DNA of 64,000 nt from Flaviflagellibacter deserti (GTDB lineage Bacteria > Pseudomonadota > Alphaproteobacteria > Rhizobiales > Methylopilaceae): the NCBI RefSeq assembly GCF_042652085.1, contig NZ_JBHSJF010000008.1, forward strand, positions 434,001-498,000, written 5' to 3'. Below are positions 27,674 to 35,837 of this stretch, piece by piece. The position numbers and the translations under genes were made by a program. The notes under the pieces are model-generated. The model did no database searches. It saw only the letters and a list, made by a program, of their open reading frames with translations, and was not told where the DNA came from. Each line of letters starts with the position of its first letter. Position 1 is the stretch's first letter.

Positions 27674-29281
27674 ATGATCCGCATCCTCGCTTTCCTGGCG
27701 ATCATCGCCCTTGCCGCCTTCGGGGTCGGCTGGCTGATCGACCGCCCCGGCTCGCTGGTTCTGGTCTGGCAGGGCTGGCAGATCGAGACCAGCGTCCCGG
27801 TGGCGCTGCTCGGCGTTGTCGTTCTGACCACGCTCGTCGTCCTATTCTGGTCGCTTGTCCGCTTCATCTTCAATTCGCCGGACGCGGTGTCTGATTTCCT
27901 GCGCGGCCGCCGCCGCAAGCGCGGCCTCAATGCAGTGGCGCACGGCCTGATGGCGATCGGCATCGGCGACGGCAAGAGCGCGCGCCGCTCGGCCGGCGAA
28001 GCCCGACGCCTGATCGGCGACGAGCCACTCACTCTCCTCCTCCGCGCCCAGGCGGCCCAGCTGAACGGCGATCGCCCGGAAGCCGAAGCCGCGTTCAAGG
28101 CGATGCTCGAACAGCCGGAAACCCGGCCGCTCGGCTATCGCGGTCTGTTCGTCGAGGCGAAACGTCGGGGCGATGACCGCGAGGCGCTGAAGCTTGCTGA
28201 CCGGGCGCTCGAGGCGAACCCGGACGTGCCGTGGGCGGGCCCCGCTTTGCTCGACCTCCAGAGCCGCACCGGCGATTGGGACGGCGCGCTCAAGACTGTC
28301 CAGCGCAATGTCTCGAACCATGTAACCACCCGCGCCCATGCCAAGCGCGAGCGGGCTGTCTTGCTGACCGCGAAGGCTCTCGCCCTCGCCGAGGACAAGC
28401 CTCAGGACGCGCGCGCGGTCGCGGTCGAGGCCGCGAACCTCGCCCCAAGCCTCGTTCCGGCAGTCGCGCTCGCCGGACGGCTCCTCGCCGAGCAGGGCGA
28501 TCTCACCAAGGCGAAGAAGCTCCTCGAAAAGGGCTGGAAGGCGCAGCCGCATCCAAACATCGCCGAGGTCTATCTCTACCTCCGCTCCGGCGACGCCGCG
28601 GCCGATCGCCTGAAGCGCGGCCGCATCCTGGCTGAGAAAGCCGGGCGTGATCCGGAAGGCGCGCTGGCCCTTGCCCGCGCGGCGCTCGATGCGCGCGAAT
28701 TTACAGTGGCACGCAAGGCTCTCGCGCCACTGGTCGAGCGCGGGCCGACGCGACGGACCTGCCTGCTGATGGCCGAGATCGAGAACGCCGAATTTGGCGA
28801 CCGCGGCCGGGCGCGGGCATGGCTCGCGCGCGCCGTCGCGGCCAAGCGCGATCCGGCCTGGGTCGCCGACGGCATCATTTCGGATTCCTGGCAGCCCTTC
28901 TCGCCCGCGACCGGCAGGCTCGACGCCTTCGAATGGACGGTTCCGGTCGAAAGTCTGGCCGCACCGGACAGTGCCTTGATCGATGCGGAAGTCGTGGCGA
29001 GCGAGGCGCCGATCGTCGAGCACGAGCCGGTGGTCACGCCCGTCGTCCAGCCGGAGCCGGTTGCTCAGCCCGTCGTGGTCGATGCCGTTCTCGAACCTGA
29101 GCCGGTGGAACCCAAACCGGCTGCGCCGGAACCGAAACCTGCTCCAAGGCCCGGGTTGGCGCGCGAGCGCAAGCGGCCCGTCGACGTCGTCCTGCCGCCC
29201 ATTCCGTCTCCGGACGATCCCGGCCCGGACGACCAGGACGAGGTGACGATTCGCGCCGCCGGTCGCAACGTTAGCGCCTGA
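27674..29281 (+). CDS. hemY: HemY family membrane TPR protein
   Basis: 535 residues. Two N-terminal membrane helices (about 3-22 and 42-65) precede the 'LRGRRRKRG' basic stretch, then a HemY N-terminal domain and TPR-like helical repeats (about 95-400) on the periplasmic or cytoplasmic face. The C-terminal 120 residues are a Pro/Glu/Val-rich linker. The name comes from the hem operon; this HemY is not the protoporphyrinogen oxidase of Gram-positives and its role in haem metabolism is uncertain. Last gene of hemC-hemD/mitofilin-hemY; an intrinsic terminator follows. Confidence 0.92.
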   Translation: MIRILAFLAIIALAAFGVGWLIDRPGSLVLVWQGWQIETSVPVALLGVVVLTTLVVLFWSLVRFIFNSPDAVSDFLRGRRRKRGLNAVAHGLMAIGIGDGKSARRSAGEARRLIGDEPLTLLLRAQAAQLNGDRPEAEAAFKAMLEQPETRPLGYRGLFVEAKRRGDDREALKLADRALEANPDVPWAGPALLDLQSRTGDWDGALKTVQRNVSNHVTTRAHAKRERAVLLTAKALALAEDKPQDARAVAVEAANLAPSLVPAVALAGRLLAEQGDLTKAKKLLEKGWKAQPHPNIAEVYLYLRSGDAAADRLKRGRILAEKAGRDPEGALALARAALDAREFTVARKALAPLVERGPTRRTCLLMAEIENAEFGDRGRARAWLARAVAAKRDPAWVADGIISDSWQPFSPATGRLDAFEWTVPVESLAAPDSALIDAEVVASEAPIVEHEPVVTPVVQPEPVAQPVVVDAVLEPEPVEPKPAAPEPKPAPRPGLARERKRPVDVVLPPIPSPDDPGPDDQDEVTIRAAGRNVSA

Positions 29282-29286
29282 TCAAT

Positions 29287-29318
29287 AAAAGGCCGCCATT
29301 ATCTGGCGGCCTTCTCAT
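29287..29318 (+). terminator. Rho-independent terminator of the hem operon
   Basis: AAGGCCGCC (29289-29297), 7-base loop, GGCGGCCTT (29305-29313), then TCTCATTC. It lies within ten bases of the hemY stop. The upstream AATAAAA run could also serve the minus strand. Confidence 0.88.
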
Positions 29319-29412
29319 TCGGGCCGGATTGCCCGGCGCTGCGGCTTGCCATTCGGCGCCGTATCGTCTAGCACCCCTCTCGCCGAGAAGGCGCGCTTCG
29401 GCGCACGACGGC

Positions 29413-29488
29413 GCCGCTTTAGCTCAGCTGGTAGAGCACCTCATTCGTAATGAGGGGGTCGGGGGTTCGAATCCCTCAAGCGGCACCA
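29413..29488 (+). tRNA. tRNA-Thr (anticodon CGT)
   Basis: 76 bases with encoded CCA. Acceptor GCCGCTT pairs with AAGCGGC, the D arm contains TAGCTCAGCTGGTAGAGCA, the anticodon stem is CCTCA/TGAGG with loop TTCGTAA (anticodon CGT, reads ACG), and the T arm contains GGGGGTTCGAATCCC. All stems are intact. The accessory catabolic region begins 76 bases beyond its 3' end. Confidence 0.95.
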
Positions 29489-29564
29489 TTAATTTCAATA
29501 GCTTATCTTTGATTCTCCCGCCGAGCGTCGACTCAAGCGAGCCGGTGCCCAGCAGTGGTTCTCG

Positions 29565-30263
29565 TCACATTCTCGGACAGGGTTGCATGGCCTGCCCGTC
29601 GGACCACTGGTAGATCAACTTTTTTACCGCCGCGGAAACGGGATCGATCGCGGGCACTCCCAACTCGAGTTCAATGTCTTTCGCAAATCTCGCAAGCGGT
29701 CCTCCGCCGATCACAATGGTCTGGGCGCCGTCCAGGGACACGGCTTGCCTGGCGGCAAGCAAAAGCTCGGCGAAAAGACGTTCGGGCTTTCCGATAAGTT
29801 GTGACGGGTGACTTGGCGTTTGGCGAACGGACCGAAGCTGGTCCGCCAAGCCGAGGTTATCGGCCATTTTCTCTATGCGACTGCCCAATCCCGCAGTCGA
29901 GGTCACAATGGAGAACGGCCGACCGCCGAAGGCACCCGCAAGCAGGCCAGCCTCACCTATGCCCACCACAGGTCCCGCGAACGAGCGGCGGGCGTCCTCC
30001 AGCCCAGGGTCGCCGAACGCGGCCACGATAAGTCCGGTTTCGCGGGGTCGTTCGGCCGCGATTTGCGCCGCCATTTCCGACACCGCTGTCGCGGACGTCT
30101 CCAATTCCTGCTGATCAATGATGAAGCTTGACCCGAATGGAGCCGTCCGGCCGTCGACTTCAAAATTGGCGCCACAGGCCTGGCGTGCGAGGGCGACCAT
30201 CGCGGCGGTGGTTGAGGCGTTGGTGTTCGGGTTGAGTACGACGATACGGCGGCGCGAAGCCAT
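29565..30263 (-). CDS. Asp/Glu/hydantoin racemase-fold protein lacking both catalytic cysteines (copy 1)
   Basis: 232 residues with the family start 'IVVLNPNTNASTTAAMV'. In hydantoin and allantoin racemases two cysteines act, in 'ACFGDPGL' and in a later 'GCGG' type motif. Here the first reads 'AAFGDPGLEDARR' and the second 'IVIGGGPLA', so both cysteines are replaced. The fold should be intact, but proton transfer by the two-cysteine mechanism is not possible. GTG 30272 is an alternative start overlapping the upstream stop. It lies in an operon with copy 2 and probably with the GntR gene. Confidence 0.8.
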   Translation of the reverse strand: MASRRRIVVLNPNTNASTTAAMVALARQACGANFEVDGRTAPFGSSFIIDQQELETSATAVSEMAAQIAAERPRETGLIVAAFGDPGLEDARRSFAGPVVGIGEAGLLAGAFGGRPFSIVTSTAGLGSRIEKMADNLGLADQLRSVRQTPSHPSQLIGKPERLFAELLLAARQAVSLDGAQTIVIGGGPLARFAKDIELELGVPAIDPVSAAVKKLIYQWSDGQAMQPCPRM

Positions 30264-30268
30264 CTTTG

Positions 30269-31042
30269 TCACGGCTCGACTTTGGCTGCGGCGTCGACGG
30301 CGCGATGCTCGATCCAGTCCGCAAGGGCCGGCATCAGTCCCGCTGTCCGCTTTGGACCGGGACGTGCAAAGCGACCTGCGGTGGCTGCGCGCGGTCTCAT
30401 CCGGGCAAGCGTCTGGGCCTGTCCGATGGCTGCCGATAATGGATCGATCAGCGGCACCGAAACGCGATCGGCGATGCGAAAGGCAAGGCCGGACAGTGGC
30501 GCGCCCGCGAGGATGATGGCGTCCGCGCCGTCTTCGCGGATCGTGCGGTCCGCCAGCGCGACGAAGTCTTCCTCGAGTTCCTCCCGGACCGAGTCCACCG
30601 ACTTGAAGCCGGATGTCGGAACGCGGACGCCGGCGCAGCGACCCGAAAGCCCGGTCGAGATCACCGCGTCCTCGTACCACGGCAACAGGGTGGGCGAGAA
30701 AGTCAGGATGGCGAAACGCCCGCCCGCCATGCAGGCGGTCAGCATCGCGGCTTCCGCCATGCCCGTGACCGGCACGTCGAACAATTCCCGGATGGCGATC
30801 AAGCCAGGGTCGCCGAAAGCGGCGATGATGATTGCGTCTGCGCCTCGCTTGTGCTCGGCCACCATTTCCAACGCGATGGCGCCCGCGATCAAGGCCTCGG
30901 CACGACCGGCGATATACGGAAAGCCGCGCGTCGCGGTTATGCCGACGAGTTCGGTGTCGGGCGCCAGCGAGGGAGCGGCTGTCGCGACCATCCGATCCGT
31001 CATGCCGGTCGATGTATTGGGATTCAGAAGAAGGATTTTCAT
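30269..31042 (-). CDS. Asp/Glu/hydantoin racemase-fold protein lacking both catalytic cysteines (copy 2)
   Basis: 257 residues starting 'MKILLLNPNTSTGMTDRMV', close to hydantoin racemase HyuE in overall sequence ('RGFPYIAGRAEAL', 'GMAEAAMLTACMAGGRFAILT', 'VPLIDPLSAAI'). The positions of the two catalytic cysteines read 'IAAFGDPGL' and 'IILAGAPLSG', so neither is present. A C-terminal Arg-rich extension follows. Start 31042 has AGGAG ten bases upstream; a longer frame from 31069 is possible. It sits 80 bases downstream of the GntR gene, with an operator-like repeat between. Confidence 0.82.
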   Translation of the reverse strand: MKILLLNPNTSTGMTDRMVATAAPSLAPDTELVGITATRGFPYIAGRAEALIAGAIALEMVAEHKRGADAIIIAAFGDPGLIAIRELFDVPVTGMAEAAMLTACMAGGRFAILTFSPTLLPWYEDAVISTGLSGRCAGVRVPTSGFKSVDSVREELEEDFVALADRTIREDGADAIILAGAPLSGLAFRIADRVSVPLIDPLSAAIGQAQTLARMRPRAATAGRFARPGPKRTAGLMPALADWIEHRAVDAAAKVEP

Positions 31043-31073
31043 GGACGCATCGCTCCTGATGCTGCCCAATCAA

Positions 31074-31103
31074 ATTGCATGCCATCTAAAAAATGAACGC
31101 AAT
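31074..31103. promoter_or_regulatory. Operator-like imperfect inverted repeat upstream of racemase-like copy 2
   Basis: ATTGCATGC (31074-31082) and GAACGCAAT (31095-31103) form an imperfect inverted repeat with a 12-base spacer. The arms differ by one base each from those of the perfect repeat at 31918-31947. Likely a GntR site controlling the racemase-like pair; inference from sequence only. Confidence 0.5.
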
Positions 31104-31122
31104 ATCCGGTTTCTAGTTGCAC

Positions 31123-31854
31123 TTAGTCGGCGGCGTCGCCGGCGATCTGCCCCGTCAGCACGCCGTAGACGGTCTCGCCCGTCCTGAGCAGGTGACGCTT
31201 CCAGACGGAGCGGGCCTTTTCCGGGTCCTTCGCGCGGAAGGCCTCCATGACCGCCGCATGCTCGCCGACTGACTCTTTCCAGCGGAAGGGATCGATGATG
31301 GCCATGTAGCGTCCACGGCGTGCGCGGAGCATGAGATTGCCGTGTGTGGCGATCAGCACCGGATTGGCGGACGCCTTCACGATCGTGTCGTGGATTGCGC
31401 TGTTGAGCGCAAAATAGGCATCCTTCTCCCGCTTTTCATAATGCCCGCACATGCGTTCATGCATGTCTTCCAGACCGGCGAGATCATTCTCTGAGAGCCG
31501 GGCCACGGCGAGTTCCGCAGCCATGCTTTCAAGCCCGGCGATGACCTCGAACAAATTGCTCGCCTCCGTCGGGGTGAACGACATGATGCGGGCGCCCTTG
31601 TTCTGGGAGATCTCGACAAGTCCCTCGGCCTCCAGCAGTTTGAGCGCCTCGCGCAGCGGCGTCCGGGATACCGACAATTGTTCGCAGACCGCGCGTTCGA
31701 TGATGCGCCCTCCTGGCGGCAGGTCACCCTTGACGATCAAATCCCGGAGCCGGTCGGCGACCTGCTGGGCGAATGGAATTCGTCGCGACATCGAGGTCGC
31801 GCCTGCCGTGCGCCGCGCTCGCGAATTCAGTCCCGGTTGGTCCATGCCTGACAT
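31123..31854 (-). CDS. GntR family regulator, FCD (FadR-like) subfamily
   Basis: About 243 residues from ATG 31854. The N-terminal winged helix-turn-helix (about 20-90) shows 'LRDLIVKGDLPPGGRIIE', 'LSVSRTPLREALKLLEAEGLVEI' and 'NKGARIMSF'. The C-terminal FCD domain binds an organic acid or similar effector through a metal-binding His set ('FALNSAIHDTIV', 'EHAAVMEAF'). Alternative starts at 31845 and 31791 are possible. Divergent from the NMT1-type importer operon, with a perfect operator-like repeat between them, so it probably controls both directions. Confidence 0.88.
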   Translation of the reverse strand: MSGMDQPGLNSRARRTAGATSMSRRIPFAQQVADRLRDLIVKGDLPPGGRIIERAVCEQLSVSRTPLREALKLLEAEGLVEISQNKGARIMSFTPTEASNLFEVIAGLESMAAELAVARLSENDLAGLEDMHERMCGHYEKREKDAYFALNSAIHDTIVKASANPVLIATHGNLMLRARRGRYMAIIDPFRWKESVGEHAAVMEAFRAKDPEKARSVWKRHLLRTGETVYGVLTGQIAGDAAD

Positions 31855-31917
31855 ACCCCGTTCAGCCCTGACCGGCTCCAACGCAAAAACCTCGCCAGCC
31901 GACAGAACGCGCAAATT

Positions 31918-31947
31918 GAATGCAATCTGACTGTTAAAATTGCATTC
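31918..31947. promoter_or_regulatory. Perfect 9-bp inverted repeat, candidate GntR operator
   Basis: GAATGCAAT (31918-31926), 12-base spacer, ATTGCATTC (31939-31947), in the divergent intergenic region between the GntR gene and the importer operon. The same arms recur at 40923-41005 and, with mismatches, at 31074-31103. Confidence 0.6.
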
Positions 31948-32169
31948 CATCCGATTTCGCCCAGTGAAAATAAGCAGCACGCCGATTTGCGGTTGGCACG
32001 CTTGTTGCTGCTAGACGGCAAGCGCAGAGCTTTGCTCTTTCGGGTTGGCGTGCCCATCGTCGGGATCCCGGAAGGTCGACGCGGCAGCCGCCGTCGTCAT
32101 CTCGCTGGCTCAACGGTGAGGATCATCCCCAACGGGGTCCACTCGGTCTCGAAGAGGCTGGAGGGGATA

Positions 32170-33222
32170 ATGTGCGATCGTGATGGCAGCTTTTACCGCA
32201 ATTTTTCGCGGCGTGATTTTCTCAAGTCCTCCGTGGTCGCCACTGCGGCGACCGTAGCCCTGCCGCCGTCGCTCGCGGCACTCCTCACGCCGACGTCCGC
32301 GCTTGCCGCGACCACGATCAAGGCGACCCACGGCTCGGGCTTCTGCAATATGGGCATCTTCCTCGCCAAGGAGCGGGGACTGGCCAAGGCCGATGGCGTC
32401 GACCTCGAATTCGTCGTCACTCCGTCGAACACCGAGATCACGACCATGTTCGGCGCGGGCCTCGTCGATATCTCGATGATCCCGTACTCGAACTTCATGA
32501 CGCTCTACGACGCGGGCGCGCCGGTGAAGATCATCGCCGGTGGCGGCGTGCAGGGGTGCATCATCGTCGCCAAGGACGGCATCAAGTCCGCGGCCGACCT
32601 GAAGGGCAAGAGCTTCGGCACCTTCCAGGCCGACACGCTCGAAGTGCTGCCCTACGACTATCTGAAGAAGGCTGGCCTCACCTTCGACGACGTGCAGATC
32701 AAGTACATGAACACCTCGCCGGAGCTCGCCCAGGCGTTCATCGCCGGCGCGGTCGACGCGATCTGCCACATCGAGCCCTATGCGACGCAGTGCGTCACCA
32801 GCGTGCCGGGCGCCAAGGTCCTCAGCGACGGCATCGATCTCTACGGCGCCGGCTACTCCGACTGCGTGCTCGCGGCCCGCACTCCGCTGCTTGAGGAAAA
32901 CCCGAAGGCGGTGAAGGCAATCATCAAGGCGCTCATGGTCGCCCAGTCACAGGCCGAGAAGGACAAGGACACCGCCCTGAAGGACACGGTCGGCACCTAC
33001 TACAAGACCACGATGGAGGCAGCGATCAACGCTTCCAACAAGCAGCCGATCGTCGTCGACCAGCGCAATCAGACGCAGTTCATCATCGACCGTGGCCAGT
33101 CGATGAAGGAACTCGGCTACGTCAAGAAGATGCCCGACAAGGCAGCCTTCGACTGGAGCTTCCTCGAGCAGGTGATCGCCGACAACAAGGATCTCTACGA
33201 CAGCCTCAAGCTCAAGTCCTGA
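32170..33222 (+). CDS. ABC importer substrate-binding protein, NMT1/THI5/SsuA-like, Tat signal
   Basis: 350 residues from ATG 32170 (GGAGGGG upstream). The N terminus has a twin-arginine signal 'SRRDFLKSS' followed by an Ala-rich hydrophobic region to about residue 50, so it is exported folded. The mature part is a periplasmic-binding fold of the NMT1/taurine class ('KATHGSGFCNMGIFLAKE', 'GAGLVDISMIPY', 'DLKGKSFGTF', 'AGAVDAICHIEPYA'). The ligand is unknown; relatives bind sulfonates, pyrimidine precursors, nitrate or aromatic acids. First gene of an operon with permease, ATPase and catabolic genes. Confidence 0.9.
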   Translation: MCDRDGSFYRNFSRRDFLKSSVVATAATVALPPSLAALLTPTSALAATTIKATHGSGFCNMGIFLAKERGLAKADGVDLEFVVTPSNTEITTMFGAGLVDISMIPYSNFMTLYDAGAPVKIIAGGGVQGCIIVAKDGIKSAADLKGKSFGTFQADTLEVLPYDYLKKAGLTFDDVQIKYMNTSPELAQAFIAGAVDAICHIEPYATQCVTSVPGAKVLSDGIDLYGAGYSDCVLAARTPLLEENPKAVKAIIKALMVAQSQAEKDKDTALKDTVGTYYKTTMEAAINASNKQPIVVDQRNQTQFIIDRGQSMKELGYVKKMPDKAAFDWSFLEQVIADNKDLYDSLKLKS

Positions 33223-33290
33223 GTTCTTCGCCTCCAGCCGCGCCGCATGTCGGCGGCGCGGCCACCAGTCCCTAAAAGTTGGAGACGGAC

Positions 33291-34187
33291 GTGACGATGA
33301 GTATTCCTGTCGGCTCTCAAGACGACAAACCGGCTGCAAGAGTTCCGACCCTGTCGCCGGGCACGCGCCGCATGCTGGCGTCCATCGGCTGGAGCCTGGT
33401 GTCCCTCGGCCTCTTCGCCGGGATGTGGGAGGCCCTCTGGGCGATTGGAGCCATCAATCCGTTGCTCCTGCCGCCGCCCCATATGTTCTTCTCGGACATC
33501 GCCCGCACGCTCACCTTCTTCGATCACAAGGCCCGGATGATCGGTAGCCAGGGTGGTGGAAGCGCCATCATGGGGCTTCTCACGACGATCGGCTGGACGA
33601 CGTTCCGCGTGGTCGCGGGGCTGTCGATCGGCTTCGCACTCGGCGTGCTCTGCGGGGCGCTCATTCACTACGTCAGGATGTTCCGGAATCTGGTCCAGCC
33701 GCTCATCCTGATGCTAGCGCCGATCTCGCCTGTCGCATGGCTTCCGGTGGCGATCTTCGTCTTTGGCGTCGGTGACGTTCCGGCCATCTTCCTCGTCTTC
33801 GTCACCGTCTTCTTCATGATCGTGCTGGCGACTGTCGCCCAGATCGCGAGCGTTCCGAAAAATTATCTGCACGTCGCCCGCATCATGGGCGCGAACGAGC
33901 GTCAAACCTTCTGGCGCGTCATCCTCCCGGCCATTCTCCCGAGCCTCTTCATGACGCTGCGGCTCAATCTCTTCGCGGCCTGGATGGTCGTGCTGATCGC
34001 CGAGAGCGTCGGCGTCGGGATCGGCCTCGGCCAGATAACCGGCATGGCGCGCGCGACCTTCAACGCGAAGCTCGTCTTCTTCACGATGGTCATCATCGGC
34101 GTACTCGGATTCACCTTCGATTGGGCGCTGCGCAAGATCCAGCAGAAGATGCTGTGGTGGGTGCCTCCTGGACAGGGAGCGATGTGA
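33291..34187 (+). CDS. ABC importer permease (SsuC/TauC-like)
   Basis: About 298 residues with six predicted membrane helices and the EAA-type loop 'ARIMGANERQTFWRVILPAILPS'. It belongs to the BPD_transp_1 group used by sulfonate, taurine and NMT1-type importers. GTG 33291 is favoured since GGAG lies six bases upstream; ATG 33297 is also in frame. The stop overlaps the ATPase start by one base. Confidence 0.9.
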   Translation: MTMSIPVGSQDDKPAARVPTLSPGTRRMLASIGWSLVSLGLFAGMWEALWAIGAINPLLLPPPHMFFSDIARTLTFFDHKARMIGSQGGGSAIMGLLTTIGWTTFRVVAGLSIGFALGVLCGALIHYVRMFRNLVQPLILMLAPISPVAWLPVAIFVFGVGDVPAIFLVFVTVFFMIVLATVAQIASVPKNYLHVARIMGANERQTFWRVILPAILPSLFMTLRLNLFAAWMVVLIAESVGVGIGLGQITGMARATFNAKLVFFTMVIIGVLGFTFDWALRKIQQKMLWWVPPGQGAM

Positions 34188-34975
34188 TGGCCCGTCCGGC
34201 ACTCTCGCTCCGCAATGTCTCCAAGACCTGGATGCCTGAAGGGCGCAGCCCGGTAATCGCCCTCCGCGATTTCGATCTCGATGTCGCCCCGGGCGAGTTC
34301 GTCGTTTTCCTCGGGCCATCCGGCTGTGGAAAATCGACCCTTCTCTACATGATCGCCGGTCTCGAGGAGACGACTGGCGGCGTCATCGAGCAGAACGGCA
34401 GGGTCGTCACCGAACCGTCCGCCGAGCGTGGCCTGATCTTCCAGGAAGCCTCGCTTTTTCCCTGGCTGACGATCGCGGACAATGTCGCATTCGGCCTGTC
34501 TATCCAGGGCGTGCTGCCGCAAAAGCGCAAGGAGATGGCAGCCGACATCCTGCGTTCCGTCGGTCTCGGCGACATGCTCGACAAGAAGCCGGACGAGCTT
34601 TCGGGCGGCATGCGCCAGCGCGCGGCCTGTGCCCGGGCGCTGGCGATGCGCCCAAGCGTCCTGATGATGGACGAGCCCTTCGCCGCGCTCGACGTACAGA
34701 CGCGCGCCAAGATGCAGGACTTCCTTCTGCAGATCTGGCGTGACAGCAAGGCCTCGATCATCCTTGTCACGCATTCGATCGACGAGGCGGTTTCGCTGGC
34801 TGATCGTGTCGTGGTGTTCACGTCACGTCCCGGCCGCGTGAAGACGATCGTGCCGATCGATCTTCCGAGGCCGCGCCCGACGCGTGATCCGCGCTACCAC
34901 GAATACCGCGACATGTTCGCCGAGCTTCTGGCCGACGAGGTGGACCGCGCCTTTGCCGAGCAGGAAACGAGGTAG
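34187..34975 (+). CDS. ABC importer ATP-binding protein (SsuB/TauB-like)
   Basis: 262 residues. Walker A 'GPSGCGKST', Q-loop 'IFQEASLFPWLT', signature 'LSGGMRQRAACARA', Walker B 'VLMMDEPFAALD' and H-loop 'VTHSIDEA' are all present, so it should be active. The 'FQE..LFPW' and 'DEPFAALD' wording is typical of the nitrate/sulfonate/NMT1 importer class. Coupled to the permease (TGATG overlap); the nitrilase-like gene starts two bases after its stop. Confidence 0.94.
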   Translation: MARPALSLRNVSKTWMPEGRSPVIALRDFDLDVAPGEFVVFLGPSGCGKSTLLYMIAGLEETTGGVIEQNGRVVTEPSAERGLIFQEASLFPWLTIADNVAFGLSIQGVLPQKRKEMAADILRSVGLGDMLDKKPDELSGGMRQRAACARALAMRPSVLMMDEPFAALDVQTRAKMQDFLLQIWRDSKASIILVTHSIDEAVSLADRVVVFTSRPGRVKTIVPIDLPRPRPTRDPRYHEYRDMFAELLADEVDRAFAEQETR

Positions 34976-34977
34976 CT

Positions 34978-35820
34978 GTGTCCACGTATGTACGTGTTGC
35001 AGCAGCCTCGACGGGGCCGGCTAGTGATGACCTGTCGGCTGCTCTCGCTGAAGCGAAGCAGGCGATCGCTCGCCTGGCCGAGCTGGGAGCGGAACTCGTC
35101 GTTCTGCCGGAGCTGTTCGCCTGCCCGTATGTGGCGAGCGACGATCCGGCCAATTGGGGGCATCTCGCCGAACCCATCGACGGCCCGACCGCGCGCTGGG
35201 CCTCCGGACAGGCGGTCAGGAACGGCGTCGACATCGTCTTCGGCATGGCATTGGCGGACGCAGATGCGAAGCCATTCAACGCGGCGCTTCTCGCTCGGCG
35301 CGATGGCAGCATCGCGGAGGTGGCGACGAAGCTGAACCTGCCGCCGCCCGGACCCGGCGAACGCTTCGGCGAGGCAGACCATTTCCGGCCCGGTGTCGGC
35401 GATGTCGCGTGCTTCGAACTCGGCGGCGTGCAGGTCGCGGTGCTGATCTGTTTCGACCGGCGTTTCCCGGAGTGCTGGCAGGCGGCCGTGCGGTCGGGCG
35501 CTGAATTGGTCGTCGTCCTCGTCGGCGGTCCGGCACCTCAGGATCCCGACGGCTTCTATCTCGCCGAGATACAGGGTCATGCCCGGGCGAACGCCGTCTA
35601 TGCGCTCGCCGCCGCGCGAGCGGGCGTCGAAACCGTGCTCGGGCGCAATGTCCGCCATGACGGCCTGACGTTGGCGATCAATCCGTTCGGAACCGTGCTC
35701 GCGGCAGGCGAGGGGACCGCGAGCGACGTCGCGATTATCGACGTCGATCCTGTCGTCATCGCCGCCGCCCGGTCGGGCCGCGGGAGGAACGACATGCACG
35801 CATCAACATCAATCATCTGA
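34978..35820 (+). CDS. Carbon-nitrogen hydrolase (nitrilase superfamily), N-carbamoylase-like
   Basis: 280 residues, GTG start. The catalytic triad is visible: Glu45 in 'LPELFACPY', Lys118 in 'ATKLNLPPP' and Cys158 in 'LICFDRRFPE'. This superfamily hydrolyses amides and N-carbamoyl compounds. With a hydantoinase and racemase-like genes nearby, an N-carbamoyl-amino-acid or ureido-acid amidohydrolase is a reasonable guess; beta-ureidopropionase and N-carbamoylputrescine amidase are alternatives. Cytoplasmic. Located directly behind the importer ATPase. Confidence 0.85.
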   Translation: MSTYVRVAAASTGPASDDLSAALAEAKQAIARLAELGAELVVLPELFACPYVASDDPANWGHLAEPIDGPTARWASGQAVRNGVDIVFGMALADADAKPFNAALLARRDGSIAEVATKLNLPPPGPGERFGEADHFRPGVGDVACFELGGVQVAVLICFDRRFPECWQAAVRSGAELVVVLVGGPAPQDPDGFYLAEIQGHARANAVYALAAARAGVETVLGRNVRHDGLTLAINPFGTVLAAGEGTASDVAIIDVDPVVIAAARSGRGRNDMHASTSII

Positions 35821-35837
35821 GAGAGCAGGGACCCAAA

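Noticed and set aside
29565..31042. Calling both genes hydantoin racemase with symbol hyuE
   Set aside because: Neither has the two catalytic cysteines; only the fold name is justified.
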